From Bacillota bacterium (GTDB lineage: Bacteria; Bacillota; Negativicutes; Sporomusales; UBA7701), in the NCBI GenBank assembly GCA_023415075.1, contig JAEZLU010000305.1:1-5202 (forward strand): 5,202 nt of DNA. The letters run 5' to 3'. The position numbers were made by a program, and so were the translations under genes. The notes under the pieces were generated by a model. It saw nothing but the letters and a program-made list of their open reading frames with translations. It was not told the DNA's origin and searched no databases. Shown here one piece after another: positions 1 to 3,979 of the stretch; the stretch's first letter is position 1, and each line of letters begins with the position of its first letter.

Positions 1-1367
1 TCCTGGGGGATATCGGCCAGGCCGCGTTTTAAAAGAGCCTCGCCGGCCGCCTTCGTTTCCTCGTCGGCGTAGTCTAAGAGATACTCCTTGAAGGTCAAAA
101 GGGCGTTCGGCAGGCAGACATTCTGGATCTCGCCGCTCTTGGCGAGGGCCATGAAGCGGTCGCCGGTGCGCCCCTGGCGGTAGCAGGCCGTACAGTAGCT
201 CGGCACGAAGCCCTTGTCGCACAGCATGCGGATGATCTCGGCGGGCGAACGCTGGTCGCTCGGTTCGAATTGCTGGCCGTTGTTGCAGCCCGTGCAGCGG
301 TTATGCTCCTCATACACCTGCTGATAGCCGCCGACGCCGGTGCACGAGCCGGCGCTGATCTGGGAAATGCCGTAAGTGATCAGCTCGTCGCGCAGCCCCG
401 GCTCCTCGCGGGTCGACAGGATCATGCCGGTGTACGGCACCGCCAGACGGATGATGGCGATCACCTTCTTGAAGTCCTCGTCGCTCACCAGATAAGGGAA
501 TTTGTTCAGATCGACGCTGCCGGCCGGCCGCATCCGCGGCAGCGAAATGGTGTGCGGGCCGACGCCGAACGTCTCGTCAAGATGCTGGGCGTGGAGGAAC
601 ATCGCCACCGTCTCGTACTTGAAATCGTACAAGCCGTAAAGGACGCCGATGCCGACGTCGTCGATGCCAGCCTTCATCGCCCGGTCCATCGCCGTCGTGT
701 GCCAGTTGTAGTCGTGCTTCGGTCCTGTGGGGTGGAGGGTGGCGTATGTCGGCCGGTGGTAGGTCTCCTGGAAGAGGATATAGGTGCCGATCTCGGCCTC
801 TTTCAGCTTCTTATACTCGGCGATCGTCGTCGCGGCGATATTGACGTTGACCCGGCGGATGCTGCCGTTGCCGTCCTTGACGCTGTAAATCGCCTTAATG
901 ACATCGGTCACATAGTCGATCGGGCAGTTCACCGGGTCCTCGCCGGCCTCGAGGGCCAGCCGCTTGTGGCCCAGCGACTCCATGATTTCGATCTCCCGCT
1001 TTACCTCGTCCAGTGTCAGCTTGCGGCGGAGCTGCTCCTTGTTGCTCTGCTGGTAGCCGCAGTAGACGCAGTTGTTGACGCAATAGCTGGAAATATACAG
1101 CGGGGCGAACAGGACGATCCGCTTGCCGTAGATCGCCTCCTTGACCGCGGCGGCGGCGGCGTACATCTCCCGCAGCAGCCCGGGGTCCTTGACCTCCAGC
1201 AGCACCGCGACCTCGGCCGCCGTCAGGCCGTGGTACTTCCTGGCCTTGGCGATGATGCCGCGGACCTCGTCAGGGTCGCCGGCCTTGGCGGCCGCGTCGG
1301 CCAGCAGACGGTGGATAAGCTCGTCGTCGATAAACGAATCGGGAGTGCGTTCCTTTTCAGCAATCAT
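1..1367 (-). CDS. hydG: [FeFe]-hydrogenase H-cluster radical SAM maturase HydG (3' end outside window)
   Basis: HydG is a cytoplasmic radical-SAM tyrosine lyase. It cleaves tyrosine to p-cresol and dehydroglycine, and turns the latter into the CO and CN ligands of the iron synthon for the H-cluster. The visible 455 codons carry the radical-SAM motif CX3CX2C (Cys96, Cys100, Cys103, within YCVNNCVYCGY). They also carry the HydG-specific C-terminal CX2CX22C motif (Cys392, Cys395, Cys418, within YCTACYRQGRTGDRFM) for the auxiliary cluster that holds the dangler iron. Having both motifs separates it from ThiH, NosL and HydE. The family is about 470 aa long, so only a short C-terminal tail is missing at the window edge. 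The ATG follows GGAGG (1376-1380) with an 8-nt spacer; that Shine-Dalgarno lies inside the upstream regulator gene, whose stop is 3 nt away, so translation is probably coupled. Odd point: between SAGSCTGVGGY and QFEPSDQRSP there is an inserted segment with a CxxC (Cys358, Cys361) that I do not recall in characterised HydG proteins. Confidence 0.96.
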   Translation of the reverse strand, partial: MIAEKERTPDSFIDDELIHRLLADAAAKAGDPDEVRGIIAKARKYHGLTAAEVAVLLEVKDPGLLREMYAAAAAVKEAIYGKRIVLFAPLYISSYCVNNCVYCGYQQSNKEQLRRKLTLDEVKREIEIMESLGHKRLALEAGEDPVNCPIDYVTDVIKAIYSVKDGNGSIRRVNVNIAATTIAEYKKLKEAEIGTYILFQETYHRPTYATLHPTGPKHDYNWHTTAMDRAMKAGIDDVGIGVLYGLYDFKYETVAMFLHAQHLDETFGVGPHTISLPRMRPAGSVDLNKFPYLVSDEDFKKVIAIIRLAVPYTGMILSTREEPGLRDELITYGISQISAGSCTGVGGYQQVYEEHNRCTGCNNGQQFEPSDQRSPAEIIRMLCDKGFVPSYCTACYRQGRTGDRFMALAKSGEIQNVCLPNALLTFKEYLLDYADEETKAAGEALLKRGLADIPQ

Positions 1368-1370
1368 TTT

Positions 1371-1634
1371 CTACACCTCCTGTGTACTCTGCGCAGTCAG
1401 GGCTGATTTCACGGTAACGCCGCTGATGCTCCCCAGTTTGCCGGTAAGAGCGCCGACTTCGTCGGTCGAACCCTCAATAATGAGGGCGATTACGCCTACG
1501 TTGGCCTCATGCTTGGGGATGCCCATGCGGCCGATGATGATATGGCCGTAGCTCGACAGCAGGGTGTTGACCCGCTCGGCCACCTGCCGGGGGTCGTGAA
1601 TGACGATGCCGATGACGCCGAGCCGCTTGGCCAT
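1371..1634 (-). CDS. TM1266-family iron-only hydrogenase system putative regulator
   Basis: This is a small cytoplasmic protein of 87 aa, the usual size for the TM1266 family (iron-only hydrogenase system putative regulator, ACT/NikR-C-like ferredoxin fold). Family hallmarks are the N-terminal strand RLGVIGIVI, the segment SSYGHIIIGRMGIP (about residues 27-40), VGVIALIIEGSTDEVGALTGKLG (about 46-68) and the ending GVTVKSALT. There is no DNA-binding domain, so 'regulator' rests on the family's genomic association with hydEFG and on its small-ligand-binding-like fold; the ligand is unknown. I chose the ATG at 1634 because it follows GGAGG (1642-1646) by 7 nt and begins the conserved MAKRLGVIG. 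A start further upstream at 1691 would run through a terminator-like hairpin. It is the first gene of the unit; the hydG start is 3 nt past its TAG and the hydG ribosome site is inside its last codons. Confidence 0.93.
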   Translation of the reverse strand: MAKRLGVIGIVIHDPRQVAERVNTLLSSYGHIIIGRMGIPKHEANVGVIALIIEGSTDEVGALTGKLGSISGVTVKSALTAQSTQEV

Positions 1635-1638
1635 GCGA

Positions 1639-1646
1639 CCACCTCC
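1639..1646 (-). promoter_or_regulatory. Ribosome binding site of the TM1266-family gene
   Basis: The minus strand reads GGAGGTGG, with GGAGG 7 nt before the ATG at 1634. It starts 2 nt after the U-rich tract of the leader terminator. Read-through of that terminator is therefore required to transcribe it at all. The site fixes the start at 1634 instead of 1691. Confidence 0.85.
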
Positions 1647-1648
1647 GG

Positions 1649-1689
1649 AAAAATAAATAGCCTTCTTCTGCGCAAGGGCAAAAGAAGGC
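1649..1689 (-). terminator. Intrinsic terminator-like hairpin in the TM1266-hydG leader (attenuator)
   Basis: On the minus strand GCCTTCTT (1689-1682) pairs perfectly with AAGAAGGC (1667-1660), closing a 14-nt loop in which TGC/GCA can add 3 bp. TATTTATTTTT follows immediately (1659-1649, 9 of 11 U in RNA). Since it lies inside the leader, between a promoter and the ribosome binding site of the first gene, it fits conditional attenuation better than the end of an upstream gene. Two interrupting A residues in the U-tract make termination strength uncertain. Confidence 0.65.
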
Positions 1690-1818
1690 AAATGTTCGCC
1701 ACGCGGGACACTTCGCCATCCTGGGCGCAGGCTCTCGGCCCTTGCTTGCAGACCACGACCGGATATTGTTCCTTCAAAACAGGTTGCCCGGTTTTGTCAG
1801 AAAGCTATTGTTAAACCA

Positions 1819-1847
1819 ATTATACATCATCGCCGCCTGGATGAAAA
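1819..1847 (-). promoter_or_regulatory. Sigma-70-type promoter for the TM1266-hydG unit
   Basis: The minus strand carries a perfect -10 TATAAT (1824-1819). Seventeen bases upstream is a -35-like TTTTCA (1847-1842, 4 of 6 matches to TTGACA). Transcription would start near 1811-1812 and give a leader of about 175 nt. The location in an AT-rich patch of an otherwise GC-rich sequence, upstream of the regulator, supports it. Confidence 0.65.
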
Positions 1848-1865
1848 CAAAAATCCGGCCAAAAA

Positions 1866-1894
1866 GCGTTAAATTTTTCACATTAACATAACGC
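1866..1894. promoter_or_regulatory. AT-rich inverted repeat between divergent operons, possible Rex-like operator
   Basis: GCGTTA (1866-1871) and TAACGC (1889-1894) form a perfect 6-bp inverted repeat, with a nested GTTAA (1868-1872) and TTAAC (1883-1887). The 18-mer GCGTTAAATTTTTCACAT (1866-1883) resembles the Rex operator form TTGTTAANNNNTTAACAA: 5 of 7 in the left half, and 6 of 7 in the right half if the TTCACAA variant is allowed. It lies about 20 bp upstream of the minus-strand -35 and about 80-100 bp before the plus-strand gene. No convincing plus-strand promoter was found, so its target is unclear. Confidence 0.25.
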
Positions 1895-1925
1895 AAACCA
1901 CCGCCGCCCACAATAAGAAAGTTAG

Positions 1926-1952
1926 CCCCGGCCAGGCGACCGCAGGCCGGGG
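1926..1952 (+). repeat. GC-rich hairpin just upstream of the DUF2229 gene's ribosome site
   Basis: CCCCGGCC (1926-1933) and GGCCGGGG (1945-1952) are perfect 8-bp complements around an 11-nt loop. The second arm ends 5 nt before the GGAGG at 1958-1962. No U-tract follows, so it is not a classic terminator. It could be a transcript-stabilising or translation-modulating stem in the 5' leader. Confidence 0.5.
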
Positions 1953-1957
1953 GGAAG

Positions 1958-1962
1958 GGAGG
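1958..1962 (+). promoter_or_regulatory. Ribosome binding site of the DUF2229 gene
   Basis: GGAGG sits within a purine-rich GGGAAGGGAGGGGG stretch, 8 nt before the ATG at 1971. It supports that start, which also begins with the family-typical MRVGIPRGLLYY. Confidence 0.75.
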
Positions 1963-1970
1963 GGGCGACC

Positions 1971-2855
1971 ATGCGGGTCGGTATTCCCCGCGGGCTCTTG
2001 TACTATTATTACGGTTCGGCCTGGGAGGCCTTCTTCCGACGGCTGGGAGCCGAGGCCGTTGTCTCGGGCGAAACGACGGCCGCCATCATCGGCGCCGGCG
2101 GCCGGGCCGACGAAGTCTGCCTGCCTGTCAAAGTATTTTGCGGCCACGCCGACAGCCTGCGGGCCAGCGTCGATTACCTGTTCGTGCCGCGGCTCGTCAG
2201 CGGCATCACCGGCTACGCCTGCCCGAAAATCATCGGTCTACCCGACCTCCTGCGCAGCACCTTCCGCCTGCCGCCGCTACTCGCCCCTACCGTCGACCGC
2301 CGCCGCGGCCGCCGCAGCCTGTGGGCCGCCGTCATCGGCGTCGGCAAAGTGTTCGGCCGGTCGCCGCTTTGCAGCCTGTACGCCTGGCGACAGGCCTGGC
2401 GACAGACCTCGCAGCCGGCGCCGCTTTTGCCGGCGACGGTTGGCGACCTGCGGATCGCCCTTGTCGGTTACCCCTATATCCTCGGCGACCGCCGCCTCAG
2501 CCTCGACGTCGCCGGCAAACTCGCCGCCCTGGGCCTGGCGGTTATTCCGGTCTGGGACCGGCCGGCAGGCGCAGTCAAGGCCGTCCTGCCGAAAGCCATC
2601 TACTGGCACCACTGCCGCGCCCTGGTCGAGGCGGCGTTAGCCGAACTGGCCGCCGCCGCGCCGCCGGCCGGCATGATCCTGCTGTCCTCTTTCGCCTGTG
2701 GGCCCGATTCGCTCATAGCCGAGCTCCTCCGGCGGCGGGCCGAGGCCGCCGGCATTCCCTTTCTGGCGCTGGCCCTCGACGAACACAGCGGCGAGGCCGG
2801 CCTCGTAACCCGGCTGGAGGCCTTCGCCGACATGCTCCGCAGGCGGCTGCGATGA
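1971..2855 (+). CDS. DUF2229/COG3580-type protein, 2-hydroxyacyl-CoA dehydratase activase-related
   Basis: This 294-aa predicted cytoplasmic protein belongs to the group annotated as acyl-CoA dehydratase activase-related (DUF2229, COG3580). Visible family features are the N-terminal MRVGIPRGLLYYYYGSAWEA, ADEVCLPVKVFCGH (Cys50, Cys57), GYACPK (Cys84), a Rossmann-like RIALVGYPYILGD (about 161-173), YWHHC (211-215), SSFACGPDS (Cys243) and the C-terminal signature DEHSGEAGLVTRLEAF (270-285) shared with HgdB-like dehydratase subunits. Cys50, Cys84 and Cys243 are the best candidate Fe-S ligands. In many anaerobes this domain is fused to, or next to, a BadF/BcrA-type ATPase and a COG3581 domain; here it stands alone, with the COG3581 partner directly downstream overlapping by ATGA. 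It carries no ATPase (ASKHA) motifs itself. The biochemical reaction is not established, so the family name gives relationship, not function. Confidence 0.88.
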   Translation: MRVGIPRGLLYYYYGSAWEAFFRRLGAEAVVSGETTAAIIGAGGRADEVCLPVKVFCGHADSLRASVDYLFVPRLVSGITGYACPKIIGLPDLLRSTFRLPPLLAPTVDRRRGRRSLWAAVIGVGKVFGRSPLCSLYAWRQAWRQTSQPAPLLPATVGDLRIALVGYPYILGDRRLSLDVAGKLAALGLAVIPVWDRPAGAVKAVLPKAIYWHHCRALVEAALAELAAAAPPAGMILLSSFACGPDSLIAELLRRRAEAAGIPFLALALDEHSGEAGLVTRLEAFADMLRRRLR

Positions 2856-3967
2856 AGATAACCTTTCCCCATATGGGGACGCTGTCGATAATCCTGGAGA
2901 CGCTGCTGACCGGGGCCGGCTGGGCGGTCCTGCCGCCGCCGGCCGGCGGCAGGACGACCTGCGAGCTGGGGGCCCGCTACTCGCCGGAAACCGTCTGTTT
3001 GCCCTTCAAGCAGAGCCTCGGCAACTTCATCCAGGCCCTCGAAGCCGGCGCCGACACCATTATCACCTGCGGCGGCCTCGGCCCCTGCCGCCTGGGCTAC
3101 TACCCGGAAATCCAGCGGGAAATCCTCCTTGAGCTCGGTTACCGCTTCGATCTCATCGTCGTCGAGCCCACCCCGGCCAGCGCCTGGCGGGCCGCCCGGC
3201 GAATCGCCGCCGCCGGCGGCTGGCGGCAGACCTGGCAGGCCTTCCGGCTGGCTGCCGCCAAGCTAACCGCCCTTGACGCCATCGAGCGCCAGGCCTGTTT
3301 CCACCGGCCGCGGGCCGCCGCCCCCGACGAAGTCGACGGCCTGGCCCGTGCCGCCGTCGCCGCCGTCGCCGCCGCCAACCGTCCGGACGTAGTTCTAGCC
3401 GCCGCGACCGACTGCCGCCGGCAACTGGCGAGACTGCCGGCCCGTCCCGGCCAGCCGCTGCGGCTGGGCCTGGTCGGCGAAATCTATGTCACCCTCGAGC
3501 CGCTGGTCAACCAGGACATCGTCCGCCGGCTCGGCCACCTGGGGGCCGAAGTCCGCCATACCATGCTCCTGGGCGACTACGTCCGCGGCCACCTGCTCAA
3601 ACAAAAAGCCGCCACCGCCGAACTGGCCGAAGTTCTCCGGCTGGCCGGGCCCTATCTCGGCCACTCGGTCGGCGGCCACGGCGTAAAAAGTGTCGGCAAC
3701 GCCGTCAGGCTGGCCCGTGCCGGCTTCGACGGCATCATCCAGCTCTTTCCCTTCACCTGCATGCCGGAAGTAATCGCCAAAAACATCCTGCCGGCGGTCA
3801 GCGCGGCCGAAGGCATCCCCGTCCTGTCGCTGGCCGTCGACGAACAGACCGGCGACGCCGGTCTCGTAACCCGCCTGGAAGCCTTCCTCGATCTGCTCGA
3901 ATACCGCCGTCGGCAAAAGGGCTACCGGCAGGAAACGGTCGCCGCCGTGCCGAAGGAAATCCGGTGA
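2852..3967 (+). CDS. COG3581-type 2-hydroxyacyl-CoA dehydratase-like protein, partner of the DUF2229 protein
   Basis: This 371-aa predicted cytoplasmic protein starts at the ATG that overlaps the previous stop (ATGA, 2852-2855). The open frame extends upstream to 2138, but that part only shadows the DUF2229 gene, and MKITFPHMGTLS is the family-like beginning. Key segments are CELGARYSPETVCLPFK (Cys37, Cys49), TCGGLGPCRLGYY (Cys73, Cys79), LGLVGEIYVTLEP (from 205), HSVGGHGVKSVGNAV (from 271), FPFTCMPEVIAKNI (Cys303) and DEQTGDAGLVTRLEAF (330-345). The VCLPFK, FTCMPE and C-terminal motifs mirror those in the upstream protein, so the two look like paralogous subunits of one complex, possibly holding a shared or paired Fe-S cluster. 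Known relatives are uncharacterised or sit in activase-associated proteins; the substrate is unknown. No strong Shine-Dalgarno is present, so translation probably depends on coupling to the upstream gene. Confidence 0.86.
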   Translation: MKITFPHMGTLSIILETLLTGAGWAVLPPPAGGRTTCELGARYSPETVCLPFKQSLGNFIQALEAGADTIITCGGLGPCRLGYYPEIQREILLELGYRFDLIVVEPTPASAWRAARRIAAAGGWRQTWQAFRLAAAKLTALDAIERQACFHRPRAAAPDEVDGLARAAVAAVAAANRPDVVLAAATDCRRQLARLPARPGQPLRLGLVGEIYVTLEPLVNQDIVRRLGHLGAEVRHTMLLGDYVRGHLLKQKAATAELAEVLRLAGPYLGHSVGGHGVKSVGNAVRLARAGFDGIIQLFPFTCMPEVIAKNILPAVSAAEGIPVLSLAVDEQTGDAGLVTRLEAFLDLLEYRRRQKGYRQETVAAVPKEIR

Positions 3968-3972
3968 GGTGA
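3966..3972 (+). promoter_or_regulatory. Ribosome binding site of the symporter gene, overlapping the upstream stop
   Basis: GAGGTGA begins inside the TGA stop of the COG3581-type gene (3965-3967). It lies 7 nt before TTG at 3980 and 10 nt before GTG at 3983. It decides the start, because an in-frame TGA at 3974-3976 rules out anything earlier and no ATG is nearby. Confidence 0.7.
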
Positions 3973-3979
3973 CTGACCG

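Larger units (their letters stand above)
1635..1812 (-). ncRNA. Structured 5' leader, candidate riboswitch/attenuator of unknown class
   Basis: About 175 nt lie between the predicted transcription start and the first start codon. In order on the minus strand it shows: hairpin A (1796-1775), CAAAAC/GTTTTG closing a C/T mismatch, two GC pairs and a GCAA (GNRA) loop; a short GGGC/GCCC stem (1741-1738 with 1726-1723); hairpin CGCC/GGCG (1727-1714); hairpin B (1717-1687), GGCGAA-TGT pairing with ACATTTGCC with one bulged G; and then the terminator. Hairpin B shares its first 4 nt with the CGCC/GGCG hairpin and its last 3 nt with the terminator stem, so alternative folds exist. I do not recognise a named riboswitch class; TPP, cobalamin, SAM, c-di-GMP-I, ZTP and T-box signatures were not matched by eye. 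The structure reading is direct; ligand control is inference. Confidence 0.5.

Noticed and set aside
270..1406. Long plus-strand open frame (378 codons) opposite hydG
   Set aside because: It lies antisense to a clearly recognisable hydG with all catalytic motifs, and its translation is low-complexity, rich in Val, Asp, Leu and Arg with no domain. It is a GC-rich third-position shadow.
1635..1691. Upstream start (1691) for the TM1266-family protein adding 19 residues
   Set aside because: The extra residues are encoded by the terminator hairpin and U-tract and are not part of the family; the ATG at 1634 has an ideal ribosome site.
1496..1777. Possible leader peptide or ORF on the minus strand starting TTG at 1777
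   Set aside because: There is no good Shine-Dalgarno, it runs through the terminator and into the regulator gene out of frame, and its composition changes along its length. The region is better explained as structured RNA.
1723..1790. Resemblance to ZTP or c-di-GMP-I riboswitch motifs (GGTCGTG, GGGCAACC)
   Set aside because: Only isolated short words match; the conserved partner segments of either class are missing or in the wrong order, so no class was assigned.
1848..1925. Sigma-70 promoter for the plus-strand operon
   Set aside because: TTAACA (1883-1888) is a fair -35, but no acceptable -10 occurs at 16-18 bp, so none is called. The promoter may be non-canonical or activator-dependent.
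2138..2851. In-frame 5' extension of the COG3581-type gene to 2138
   Set aside because: It overlaps the DUF2229 gene in another frame and its translation is Arg/Pro-rich without family features. The ATG at 2852, in an ATGA overlap, begins the conserved protein.
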